Below, piece after piece: positions 9,383-17,724 of a DNA stretch of 64,000 nt. Location: positions 124,001 to 188,000 of the forward strand of contig NZ_VSLZ01000003.1 of NCBI RefSeq assembly GCF_010747475.1, given 5' to 3'. Origin of the DNA: Halorussus sp. MSC15.2. Lineage in GTDB: Archaea; Halobacteriota; Halobacteria; Halobacteriales; Haladaptataceae. Position 1 is the first letter of the stretch. The number at the start of each line of letters is the position of its first letter. Both the position numbers and the translations under genes were made by a program. The notes below the pieces were generated by a model. It did no database searches. It was given only the letters and a program-made list of their open reading frames with translations, and was not told where the DNA came from.

Positions 9383-11395
9383 TTACTGGGGACTCGGACT
9401 GCCGGTGCCCGAGCGACCGACGTCGTGTTCGAGCGCGGAGCCGGTGATGTTCTTGAGGCGGTCCACGAGACCGTCCTTCTCGGGTTCGCCCGCGAGCGCC
9501 ACGTCGAGGACCTCGCTGATGTGGGAGACGGGGATAATCTCTATCTGCTCCTCGTACTCCTCCTCTATCATCACGTCGTCCTCGTTGGCCGCGGGGATGA
9601 TGACGCGGTCGAGTCCGGCCTTCGCGGCGGCCTCTATCTTGTGCGTGACGCCGCCGACCGGGAGCACGTCGCCCCGGACCGACAGCGACCCGGTCATGGC
9701 GAGGTCCTGCGCGACCGGGATGTCCTCCAGCGCCGAGATGACGGCCGTGGCGACCGTGATGGACGCCGAGTCGCCGTCGACGCCCTGCTGTCCGGCCTGC
9801 ACGAACTGGATGTGAACGTCGCGTTCGGTGATGTCCTCGTCGCTGAACTTCTTGATGATGGCCGAGACGTTCTGAACCGCCTCCTGAGCCATCTCCTTGA
9901 GTTGACCGGTGGCGATGACTTCGCCCGGTCCCTGCGAGGGGGTCACCTCGGCCATCACGGGCAGGACGATACCGGAGTCCTGCCCCATCACGGCGAGACC
10001 GTTGACCCGGCCCACGACCTCACCCTTGCTGACGGTGAGTTCGTAGTCCTTGCGGCGTTCGATGTAGTCGTCGGCGACCTGTTGCTCGATGGACCGACTC
10101 CGGCGCTTGGCCTGCAGCACGTCCTCGCGACCGGTGTAGTCCTTGTTCGCGGCGCGGGCGATGTCGCCCGCCACGCGGACGAGTCCGCCGAGGTCCCGGA
10201 GCTTCAGCGTGAGGTGGTCCTTGCGGCCCGACCGGCGCTGGGCTTCGAGGATGACCTCCTCGACCGCCTCCTCGTTGAAGTGGGGCAGGCGGCCGTCCTT
10301 CTCGACTTCCTGAGCGATGAACCGGGTGTACTTCCGGCGCATCTCCGGGGTGTCGTCGATGGTGTCGTCCATGTACACCTCGTACCCGTACCCCTTGATG
10401 CGCGACCGGAGCGCCGGGTGCATGTTCTCCATCGCGTCCATGTTCCCCGCGGCAATCATGATGAAGTCGCAGGGGACGGGTTCGGTCTGGACCATCGCGC
10501 CCGAGGAGCGCTCGGACTGGCCCGTGATGGAGAACTCGCCCTCCTGAATCGCGGTCATCAGCTTCTGCTGGGACCGGATGTCGAGGGTGTTAATCTCGTC
10601 CACGAACAGCACGCCCTTGTTTGCCTTGTGGATGGCCCCCGCCTCGACGCGGTCGTGGCTCGGGGTCTCCATCCCGCCGGACTGGAAGGGGTCGTGGCGC
10701 ACGTCGCCCAGCAGAGCACCCGCGTGGGCACCCGTGGCGTCCTCGAACGGCGCGGCCGACTGGTCGGCGTGGTTGACCAGCAGGTTCGGAATCATCGCGT
10801 CGTTCCCTCGCGACCCGTAGCGGAAGGCGAGGTAGATGACGCCGGCCGCGAGGATACCCAGCAGCGGCCGGGTAGCGATGAGCAGCGAGTAACCCACCAC
10901 GATGGCGATGATGACCCACATGAGGAACGACCGCATCTGGTTGCGCTTGCGGGCTTCCTCTTTGTGTGCGTCGATTATCTGTTCACCCTTCCCGGCCGGA
11001 ACGGTCCGAACTTTGGGTTCGTTACCGTCGTCGGGGTTGTGGTAGACGAGAACGTCCTGAAGGTCCTCCTTCGGCAGGAGTTCGCTCATCGCCTTCGCCA
11101 GCATCGACTTGCCCGTCCCGGGCGTCCCAATCATCATCACGTGGCGGCGCTGCTTGGCCGCCTTCTGGACCACGTCACGAGCGTGGTCCTGCCCGATGAC
11201 CTGGTCCACCAGTCGGTCTGGAATCTCGATTTCGTCGGTACTCTCGATCTCCAGTCCGCCGAGCAGATCGTCCTCGACCGCGGCCTCGTCTTCGACGTCG
11301 GGTTCGACGTCGCTCCCGAGGTCCTCGAATCCCGAGTCTTGTTGCTCGGTCGTCTGCTCCGGCGACGGAGCTTCGTTATCGGTGTCCTTACTCAT
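9383..11395 (-). CDS. lonB: Membrane-anchored ATP-dependent protease LonB
   Basis: The archaeal Lon protease, which degrades damaged and regulatory proteins and is essential in Haloferax volcanii. From the ATG at 11395 it has 670 residues. An acidic N terminus precedes the AAA+ domain with Walker A GTPGTGKS (90-97) and Walker B GVLFVDEIN. Two TM helices (about 156-174 and 177-192) are inserted inside the AAA+ domain, the hallmark of the archaeal LonB type. The Ser/Lys dyad is S543 (GDSASI) and K586 (THKIEAA). An in-frame ATG at 11473 would overlap the divergent promoter region and is not favoured. Confidence 0.97.
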   Translation of the reverse strand: MSKDTDNEAPSPEQTTEQQDSGFEDLGSDVEPDVEDEAAVEDDLLGGLEIESTDEIEIPDRLVDQVIGQDHARDVVQKAAKQRRHVMMIGTPGTGKSMLAKAMSELLPKEDLQDVLVYHNPDDGNEPKVRTVPAGKGEQIIDAHKEEARKRNQMRSFLMWVIIAIVVGYSLLIATRPLLGILAAGVIYLAFRYGSRGNDAMIPNLLVNHADQSAAPFEDATGAHAGALLGDVRHDPFQSGGMETPSHDRVEAGAIHKANKGVLFVDEINTLDIRSQQKLMTAIQEGEFSITGQSERSSGAMVQTEPVPCDFIMIAAGNMDAMENMHPALRSRIKGYGYEVYMDDTIDDTPEMRRKYTRFIAQEVEKDGRLPHFNEEAVEEVILEAQRRSGRKDHLTLKLRDLGGLVRVAGDIARAANKDYTGREDVLQAKRRSRSIEQQVADDYIERRKDYELTVSKGEVVGRVNGLAVMGQDSGIVLPVMAEVTPSQGPGEVIATGQLKEMAQEAVQNVSAIIKKFSDEDITERDVHIQFVQAGQQGVDGDSASITVATAVISALEDIPVAQDLAMTGSLSVRGDVLPVGGVTHKIEAAAKAGLDRVIIPAANEDDVMIEEEYEEQIEIIPVSHISEVLDVALAGEPEKDGLVDRLKNITGSALEHDVGRSGTGSPSPQ

Positions 11396-11535
11396 AGAGC
11401 TGTCCTGTGCGTATCTGGAATGAGGGCTGGAGAACTGATATACTTTCTCCCTCGATTCGCCAGCAGAGGCCACGCCGAATCCGTAGAGAGAGCCGCCGAG
11501 AAGTTCGTTTCCGCCGTACGCTCCGTCTCGCCACC

Positions 11536-11545
11536 CTTATAAAAC
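11536..11545 (+). promoter_or_regulatory. TATA element of the NMN adenylyltransferase gene
   Basis: CTTATAAAAC ends 20 nt before the ATG at 11566, which places the transcription start very close to the start codon. It supports the ATG at 11566 rather than in-frame codons further upstream. Confidence 0.6.
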
Positions 11546-11565
11546 CTCACGGCGCAACGATAGGT

Positions 11566-12084
11566 ATGACTCGCGGGTTCTACATCGGTCGCTTCCAGCC
11601 GTACCACAACGGCCACCACAACGTGGTCCAGAGCATCGCCGAGGAAGTAGACGAGTTGGTGCTGGGTATCGGGAGTGCAGGCGACTCCCACAGCCAACAC
11701 GACCCGTTCACCGCCGGCGAGCGAATCATGATGATTACCAAGTCGCTCGTGGACTCGGACCTCGTGACCTACGCCGTGCCCATCGAGGACTTGGACCGGA
11801 ACTCGGTCTGGGTCAGCCACGTCCAGAGCATGAGTCCCGACTTCGACGTGGCGTACTCGAACAACCCGCTCGTCATCCAACTCTTCGAAGAGGCGGGCGT
11901 CGAGGTGCGCCAGTCGCCGATGTACAACCGCGACGTGCTGGAGGGCACGGAAGTCCGCGACCGGATGATAGAAGGCGGCGACTGGGAGAAGTTGGTTCCG
12001 GACGCCGTGGTCGAAGTCGTGGAGGAGACCGGCGGCTTGGAGCGGATTCAGCGCGTGAGCGACTCGGACAGTAACGGCGAGTAA
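11566..12084 (+). CDS. Nicotinamide-nucleotide adenylyltransferase (archaeal type)
   Basis: Joins NMN and ATP to make NAD+, a late step of NAD synthesis in the cytosol. The 172-residue protein opens with the nucleotidyltransferase signature GRFQPYHNGHH (residues 8-18) and carries GTEVRDRM near residue 127, equivalent to the second ATP-binding motif. Length and motifs match the archaeal NMNAT family. It is divergent from lonB, and the two share the 170-nt intergenic region. Confidence 0.95.
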   Translation: MTRGFYIGRFQPYHNGHHNVVQSIAEEVDELVLGIGSAGDSHSQHDPFTAGERIMMITKSLVDSDLVTYAVPIEDLDRNSVWVSHVQSMSPDFDVAYSNNPLVIQLFEEAGVEVRQSPMYNRDVLEGTEVRDRMIEGGDWEKLVPDAVVEVVEETGGLERIQRVSDSDSNGE

Positions 12085-12144
12085 GCGAGCGGTACGCGTT
12101 TCGACGGGCACGCCGATTATGCGTGTTCGTCCGATAGACGCTAC

Positions 12145-12720
12145 ATGGACTACGGCGACCTCCGAATCGAGTACGAGTCACACTCCAACGTTCGAGAACT
12201 GCTCGACTGTCTCGTCTTCGCGCTCGAAGGTATCAGTCTGGAGTTCGAGAAGTGGGACACACGGCACGTGAAAGGCCCCGGTCTCTACGTCGCCGTCGTG
12301 ACCGGGCCGACAGTCGCCGAGTTCGCCGACCCGATGGGGAACAACCACTGGCCGGTGGACCGGTGTCGGACCGTCTGCGGTAGGCTGGATTGCTTCTACG
12401 AAACCGCATGCGACGTCGCCCGAACCCGGGACGGGGCCGTCGTCGTCAGCGTCGACGACGTGATTCAGCGCCAGATGGTGCGGTTCCGGGACCTGCAATC
12501 CGACCGTTCCGACACGCCGAGCGCGGAAATCGCCGACTACGAGGACTGGATGGGGGCGCGTCACATGAGCGCGCTCGACACGTCGGCGCGCCCGAACGTC
12601 GTCTCGACGCTGACGCTGAGCGAGGAGACCGGGCGCGTGACGGTCTTCCAGCGCGGGACCTTCGAGACGCACACCCGGGCGGAACTCGGCGGCGAGTGGA
12701 ACGCCAGAACCAATCAGTGA
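12145..12720 (+). CDS. dacZ: Diadenylate cyclase, DacZ type (c-di-AMP synthase)
   Basis: The 191-residue protein matches the haloarchaeal DisA_N-type enzyme DacZ, which makes cyclic di-AMP from two ATP. The DGA motif is at residues 96-98 (TRDGAVVVS). The second active-site motif reads GARHMSALDTSARP at 137-150, so RH is kept at 139-140 but the third position is Met where the classical motif is RHR. NVVSTLTLSEETGRVTVFQRG closes the domain. c-di-AMP level affects osmotic fitness in Haloferax volcanii. It is followed on the same strand by a SAM hydrolase gene 159 nt downstream. Confidence 0.85.
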   Translation: MDYGDLRIEYESHSNVRELLDCLVFALEGISLEFEKWDTRHVKGPGLYVAVVTGPTVAEFADPMGNNHWPVDRCRTVCGRLDCFYETACDVARTRDGAVVVSVDDVIQRQMVRFRDLQSDRSDTPSAEIADYEDWMGARHMSALDTSARPNVVSTLTLSEETGRVTVFQRGTFETHTRAELGGEWNARTNQ

Positions 12721-12879
12721 GCCACAGTTCGACGGCGGTGACCCCGTCGCACGCTCGGACGTGATGGTAGGAGTCCGCAGCACCGCTGTCGAACGAACCG
12801 AGAGAACCGTCTTCTACCTGCGCGTTTCGAAGGCCGGTGTTCCAATCGCTTTTACTGAACCGACACTGAACTGCCAGAT

Positions 12880-13653
12880 ATGATAACCCTCACATCGGAC
12901 TTCGGAACGCCCTACCCCGCCGCGATGAAGGGGGTAATGCTACAGCGAACCGACGCGCGACTGGTTGACGTCGGCCACGACTTCCCCCGGCAGGACGTGC
13001 GGACCGCGGCGTTCTGGCTCCGTGAGGTCCTCCCGTACTTCCCGCCCGCGGTTCACCTCGTCGTCGTTGACCCCGGCGTCGGCACCGAGCGCGCGGCGCT
13101 CGCGGTCCGGGCGGGCGACCACGCGCTCGTGGGACCGGACAACGGCGTCCTGCTCCCGGCGGCCCGCGAACTCGCGGCACGCGCCGAGAGCGACGACGCC
13201 GAGGTCGAACTCTTCGAGGTGGAGTACGACGACGCCGACACCGAGAGTACGACGTTCCACGGACGCGACGTATTCGCGCCCGCAGCGGCAGAAATCCACG
13301 AGGCGGGCGTCGCGGAGTTCCACGAGCGCGACGACATCGTTCCCACCGACGAGTACGACGACCTCCGGTTCCCCGACCCCGAACTCGACGGCGAAACCGC
13401 GGTCGGCGAGATTCTCGTCGTGGACGGGTTCGGCAACGCCGTCACCAACCTCCCCGGCGAACTGCTCGACGGCCGGACGGAGGTGACCGCGAACGGCGAT
13501 TCCGCGCCCGTGGCGCGGGCCTACGCCGAAGTCGGGGTGGGCGAACGTCTCGTCACTGTCGGCAGTCACGGGAACGTCGAACTGGCGGTCAACCGCGGCC
13601 GAGGCGACGAGGCGTTCGGCGTCTCGGTCGGCGACGAAGTGCGAATCGAATGA
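12880..13653 (+). CDS. S-adenosyl-L-methionine hydrolase (adenosine-forming; SAM hydroxide adenosyltransferase family)
   Basis: A DUF62-type enzyme, related to fluorinase/chlorinase but using water, that splits SAM to adenosine and methionine. The signature MITLTSDFGTPYPAAMKG is at the N terminus, where the Asp binds the ribose. VVDPGVGTERAALAVR and GPDNGVLLPA follow, then a beta-rich C-terminal domain with VDGFGNAVTNLP. The 257 residues are normal for the family. The promoter region upstream contains GCTTTTACTG. The physiological purpose of SAM hydrolysis in archaea is not well defined. Confidence 0.92.
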   Translation: MITLTSDFGTPYPAAMKGVMLQRTDARLVDVGHDFPRQDVRTAAFWLREVLPYFPPAVHLVVVDPGVGTERAALAVRAGDHALVGPDNGVLLPAARELAARAESDDAEVELFEVEYDDADTESTTFHGRDVFAPAAAEIHEAGVAEFHERDDIVPTDEYDDLRFPDPELDGETAVGEILVVDGFGNAVTNLPGELLDGRTEVTANGDSAPVARAYAEVGVGERLVTVGSHGNVELAVNRGRGDEAFGVSVGDEVRIE

Positions 13654-13809
13654 CGAGGCCCGGAGTTCCGTCTCGGCGAGGTATCCGCACCGCTCCATCG
13701 ATTCGGACTCGTAGAAATCGAGCGCGGCGTCGTTGCCCTCCCTGACCGCGAGCGCGGCCAGAAGGACGTTTCGACAGTTCGTGACTCGCCCGTCGTCCGC
13801 GTTGGTCGT
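13640..13809 (-). pseudogene. Possible remnant of a GNAT acetyltransferase C terminus
   Basis: Read on the minus strand after the stop of the 13813 gene, the frame gives VLLAALAVREGNDAALDFYE followed by MERCGYLAETEL, which resembles the final helix and strand of GNAT acetyltransferases (…N..AL.FYE..GFERxGYL). No start codon or N-terminal domain is present, and the far end runs antisense into the SAM hydrolase gene. It is either a decayed gene end or chance similarity. Confidence 0.3.
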
Positions 13810-13812
13810 CGG

Positions 13813-14085
13813 TCAGACTTGTTCGCTCACCTCGTCGTCGTACCGGGACGCGACGCTGACGAGGGTGAAGAGGACCGCGAGCGTGCTGGCGGTCACGAGC
13901 ATGCCGAACGTGGCCATCGACAGCGGCGTCATGCCGAACGAGACCACGCCGAACAGGTCCATCGTCACGGCGCGCTCCTGACCGGACGCGCCGACGACCG
14001 CGCCGATACCGCCTGCCACGAGGACGACGACGACCGCCACCGCGGCGAAGATGGGGCGACTGGAGATACGGGACTCTGTGCTCAC
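13813..14085 (-). CDS. Small two-TM membrane protein
   Basis: A 90-residue protein with hydrophobic segments at about residues 11-31 and 52-76 and a short acidic C-terminal tail (RYDDEVSEQV). Related small proteins occur in haloarchaea, some labelled as cox-cluster proteins, but I cannot confirm that assignment here. It lies 31 nt downstream of pyrF on the same strand, so it probably shares its transcript. The function is unknown. Confidence 0.65.
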   Translation of the reverse strand: MSTESRISSRPIFAAVAVVVVLVAGGIGAVVGASGQERAVTMDLFGVVSFGMTPLSMATFGMLVTASTLAVLFTLVSVASRYDDEVSEQV

Positions 14086-14116
14086 GGTCGGTCGTTCGGA
14101 CTCACGTCGATTAGGG

Positions 14117-14926
14117 TTATCGGTACTCGTTCAGGCGCTCCTTCAGGTCCCGTGCGGCCGCCTCGGCGGCCTCGTCGAAGGCCGCCTCGGAGTCCTCCCC
14201 GGCGAAGATGATGCCCCGCGTGGAGTTGACCAGTCCCGCGCCGTTCGCCGCGGTGGCGTGCGTCGCGGCGGCCTCGACGTCGCCGCCCTGCGCGCCGACG
14301 CCGGGGACGAGAAACGGGAGGTCGGGCACGCGCTCGCGGACCGAGCGGAGTTCGTCGGGGGTGGTCGCGCCCACGACGAGACCCACGTTCCCGTTTCCGG
14401 TCGCGCTCCACTCGCTGGCGAGGTCGGCCACGCGCTCGTAGACGAGGTCGCCGTCGGCGAGTTCGAGTTCCTGCACGTCCGCGCCGCCGGGGTTCGAGGT
14501 CCGACAGAGGAGGAAACAGCCTGCCTCCTCGCGGTCGAGGAACGGCGCGAGCGCGTCCCGACCGAGGAAGGGGTTGAGCGTGATGGCGTCCACCGAGTCC
14601 AGCACTTTCGCGTACTGTCGAGATGTGTTGCCGATGTCGGCGCGCTTGGCGTCGAGCAGGACCGGAACCCCGGCGTCGCGGGCGTGTTCGACCGTCTTCT
14701 CCAGCGCCCGCCACCCGTCGGCGTCCTCGTAGAACGCGGCGTTGGGCTTGAACACCGCAGCGTGGTCGGCGGTCGCGTCGATGATTCGGCGGTTGAACTC
14801 CCAGCGCGGCAGGTCGGCGTCGCGGACCTCGTCGGGCAGGCGGTCGGTGTCGGGGTCCAGTCCCACCGACACGATGCTGTCGATTTCGGCGATTCGGTCG
14901 GCGAGTCGGTCGAAGAACGCGGTCAT
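14117..14926 (-). CDS. pyrF: Orotidine 5'-phosphate decarboxylase
   Basis: The last step of UMP synthesis: OMP to UMP plus CO2. The 269-residue protein has SVGLDPDTDRLPDE at the N terminus, K60 in VFKPNAAFYE, and the catalytic motif LDAKRADIGNT with D92, K94 and D97. The C-terminal half carries LVPGVGAQGGD, the phosphate-binding region. It is of the longer group of OMP decarboxylases (about 270 residues). The small membrane protein gene follows it closely. Confidence 0.97.
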   Translation of the reverse strand: MTAFFDRLADRIAEIDSIVSVGLDPDTDRLPDEVRDADLPRWEFNRRIIDATADHAAVFKPNAAFYEDADGWRALEKTVEHARDAGVPVLLDAKRADIGNTSRQYAKVLDSVDAITLNPFLGRDALAPFLDREEAGCFLLCRTSNPGGADVQELELADGDLVYERVADLASEWSATGNGNVGLVVGATTPDELRSVRERVPDLPFLVPGVGAQGGDVEAAATHATAANGAGLVNSTRGIIFAGEDSEAAFDEAAEAAARDLKERLNEYR

Positions 14927-15018
14927 TGGTCTGAGTTCTAGAGGAGCGGATACAAATGTTGCTACTCGTCAGTCGTCCGCCGGAGCGGGGCGTCGAAACC
15001 CCATGGCAGTCCATTCGC

Positions 15019-15570
15019 ATGAAGCCATTGTGTAGTTTTAATATCGGTGAGACGTTCTACCCGGAGGTGGAACCGGACGAGACAGTCAATTGCCACGAGG
15101 AGGGGGAAGCGTTGGCAGTCGTTCGACCCAAGGGATACGTCGAGGACGGTCCCGTGGTTCGACGAATCGGCGGCCGTAATCTGTATCTCGGAAATACGTT
15201 CGCGGCCCATCCCGAAGGCCACGACCGGTCGTTCGAGTTCGTGTTATCGGCCACCGACGAGGAGTGCCCGCTGACCACTCACCATCGCCCCCTAATCGAC
15301 GGTCGCGGAAACGATTGGTCTGCGTTCGCAGCGGCCGTCGATACCGCTCGGACCCTCTACCGCCGGGACGGCTCTGTGTTGATTCACTGCAAGGCCGGAA
15401 TCTCGCGGAGTAGCACGCTGATTGCGACCACACTCGCCGCCGAGGAGAATCGGCCGTTCCGCGACGCACTCGGTATCGTTCAGGAGGCCCGACCTGCCGC
15501 GATGCCCAACCCTGCCCTCCACGAGGCAGCGATTGTGTATCTCGCCGCAGAACCGCAGGTCGATAGCTAA
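15019..15570 (+). CDS. Dual-specificity protein phosphatase family protein
   Basis: The 184-residue protein has the CX5R active-site loop HCKAGISRSS at residues 123-132, with C124 as nucleophile and R130 as phosphate binder. D94 (PLIDGRGND) is a candidate general acid. It therefore probably removes phosphate from proteins or small molecules through a cysteinyl-phosphate. The ATG at 15019 was chosen; an in-frame ATG at 14956 would add 21 residues with no conserved look. It is divergent from pyrF. Confidence 0.85.
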   Translation: MKPLCSFNIGETFYPEVEPDETVNCHEEGEALAVVRPKGYVEDGPVVRRIGGRNLYLGNTFAAHPEGHDRSFEFVLSATDEECPLTTHHRPLIDGRGNDWSAFAAAVDTARTLYRRDGSVLIHCKAGISRSSTLIATTLAAEENRPFRDALGIVQEARPAAMPNPALHEAAIVYLAAEPQVDS

Positions 15571-15698
15571 GCTATCCCGTACGGTTGAGTGAACTCTCGT
15601 TACCGTGGTAACCGTCCCGGTACAGGTCCGCGTCGGCGAACCGCTCGGCCATCGACGCGTCCCGAGGGTTCAAAAGGGATTCCGACCTATCTCCGGCC

Positions 15699-16522
15699 AT
15701 GAGAGCGTTCGCCCCCGGAAGCGTCACCGCCGTCTTCGCGCCCGCCGAGACCGCCGACCGGTCGAAGGGCGCGAGCGTGGCCATCGCGGACGGCGTCCTC
15801 GCGGACGTGACCCACGCCGACCGACGAGACGCCGACGGACCGGACTCCGACGAACCGAATGGCGGCGAGTCGTCGTCACCGTGGACGGTGAACCGACCGA
15901 TTTCGAACCCGTGGAACTGGCGCTCCGTGAACTCGGCGTCGCGGCCCGCGTGGACCTCACCCCGGAGGTGCCTATCGGCCGCGGGTTCGGCGCGAGCGGG
16001 GCCGCCACCCTCGCCACCGCCATCGCCGCGAACGCGGAGTTCGGACTGGGCCGCTCCCGCGACGAACTGGTCGAAGTCGCCCATCGCGCGGAGGTCGAGG
16101 CCGGGACCGGTCTCGGCGACGTGTTCGTCCAGAACCGCGGCGGTCTGGTCGTCGGCGACGGCGGCGACCCCCGGAAGTACGACCGCGAGACCCCCATCGA
16201 GTACGCCAGTTTCGGTCCCATCGCCACCGAGGAGGCGCTGGCCGACGACGACCTGATGGCCACCGTCGCGCGGGAGGGGTCGGCCACCCTCGACGCGCTC
16301 CCCGACGACCCCTCGCTGGCGCGTCTGACCCGCGACGCGTGGGACTTCGCCGAGACCATCGGCCTGCCGACCGCGGAAGTTCGCGAGGCGGTCGAAGCGG
16401 TCGAAGCGGCGGGCGGGGCCGCGAGCATGGCGATGGTCGGCGAAACGGTGTTCGCCGTGGGCGCGGCGGGTGTCCTGCCGAACCGGACCGAGGTCTGCCC
16501 GGAGGGGGCGCAACTGCGCTGA
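15699..16522 (+). pseudogene. Pantoate kinase (GHMP family); frame broken as sequenced, probably an intact gene
   Basis: The archaeal route to CoA uses pantoate kinase plus phosphopantothenate synthetase. The N terminus MRAFAPGSVTAVFAP matches archaeal pantoate kinase, and the GHMP ATP loop is PIGRGFGASGAATLA. The reading frame changes near 15864: restoring one C (GGCGG-C-CGAGTC) joins DEPNGG to RVVVTVDGEPTDF and gives one protein of about 274 residues. Both sides are well conserved. Because CoA synthesis is essential, a sequencing error is the likeliest cause. Confidence 0.88.
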
Positions 16523-16585
16523 GCGCTTACGGGGACAGCCACCGAGATTAAGCGTCTCGTCGTCCTCGTAGGAGGCTCGAGAGCA

Positions 16586-17677
16586 ATGAGTGTGAATCTG
16601 AAACCCGTCGAGGAGCAGGTGATGGTTATCACCGGCGCGTCCTCGGGCATCGGCCTGACGACCGCCCGAATGGCCGCCGACCGCGGGGCGCGGGTGGTCC
16701 TCGCGGCGCGGAGCGAGGACGCACTGCGGGAGTTGACCGACGAAATCACCCGGAGCGGCGGCGAGGCGACCTACGTCGTCGCCGACGTGCGCGACCGCGA
16801 CGACGTGCGCGAAATCGCACGAGTGGCGCGCGAGACCTACGGTGGCTTCGACACGTGGGTCAACGTCGCGGGCGCGTTCCTCTACGGTAAACTGGCGGAC
16901 ACGCCGGTCGAGGACATGCGCGAGCAGTTCGAGACCAACGTCTGGGGACTGCTGTACGGGTCGCTGGAGGCCGCCGACCACCTGAAAGAACGCGGGGGCG
17001 CGATACTCAACGTCGGGAGCGTCGCGTCCGACCGCGCGCTTCCGCTTCAGGGGAGTTACTCGGCGTCCAAGCACGCCGTCGAGGGGTTCACCGACGCCCT
17101 GCGGATGGAACTGGAGCAGGAGAACGCCCCGGTGTCGGTGACACTGGTCAAACCGGCATCCATCGACACGCCGTACCCGGACCACGCGAAGAACTACATG
17201 GACGAGGAGGCGACGCTCCCGCCGCCCATCTACTCGCCGGAGACGGTGGCGCGGGCGATTCTCGACGCCGCGGAGCGCCCCCAGCGAGACGTGTACGTCG
17301 GCGGGGGTGCCAAGGGGATGGCGGCGCTGGGCTACTACGCGTCGGGCCTCTTGGACACCGTCATGGAGAAACTGTTCGTCCCGATGCAGAAGAAGGAGAC
17401 CCCTGCGCGCACGGACGGGCTGAACAACATCGATGCGCCGACCGGCGACCTCGAAGAGCGCGGCGACGTGGACCGCCACGTCTCGGAGACGAGCGCGTAC
17501 ACCGCGGCCTCTCAGCGTCGGAGTCTGACCGGCGTCGCGCTCGCGGGTCTCGGGGCGGTCGGTCTGGCGCTGTACGCGCGTTACAGGTCGAGACGTGACG
17601 GCGACACGAGACGTGGTGACGCCGAGGAGACGGACGAGCGACGGACCGTCGAGACGGCACCGCGGACTCGGCGATAG
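16586..17677 (+). CDS. SDR-family oxidoreductase with C-terminal membrane anchor
   Basis: An NAD(P)-dependent short-chain dehydrogenase with a Rossmann fold. The cofactor loop TGASSGIG is at residues 16-23, NVAG in the middle, the catalytic Ser in NVGSVASD, and Tyr158 and Lys162 in SYSASK. The core ends at about residue 255. The extra C-terminal 100 residues hold one hydrophobic segment (TGVALAGLGAVGLALYARY) flanked by arginines, so the enzyme may be membrane-tethered. At 363 residues it is longer than the usual 250-300. The substrate is unknown. Confidence 0.92.
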   Translation: MSVNLKPVEEQVMVITGASSGIGLTTARMAADRGARVVLAARSEDALRELTDEITRSGGEATYVVADVRDRDDVREIARVARETYGGFDTWVNVAGAFLYGKLADTPVEDMREQFETNVWGLLYGSLEAADHLKERGGAILNVGSVASDRALPLQGSYSASKHAVEGFTDALRMELEQENAPVSVTLVKPASIDTPYPDHAKNYMDEEATLPPPIYSPETVARAILDAAERPQRDVYVGGGAKGMAALGYYASGLLDTVMEKLFVPMQKKETPARTDGLNNIDAPTGDLEERGDVDRHVSETSAYTAASQRRSLTGVALAGLGAVGLALYARYRSRRDGDTRRGDAEETDERRTVETAPRTRR

Positions 17678-17724
17678 AACGAGGATACCGCGGTCGAGGG
17701 AACGAAAAAGATTGCAGTCGAGGC

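Noticed and set aside
15572-15652. Minus-strand frame MAERFADADLYRDGYHGNES…, 26 codons
   Set aside because: It has a sensible start and amino-acid use but is very short, has no ribosome site and lies in the pantoate kinase promoter region; it may be part of that spacer.
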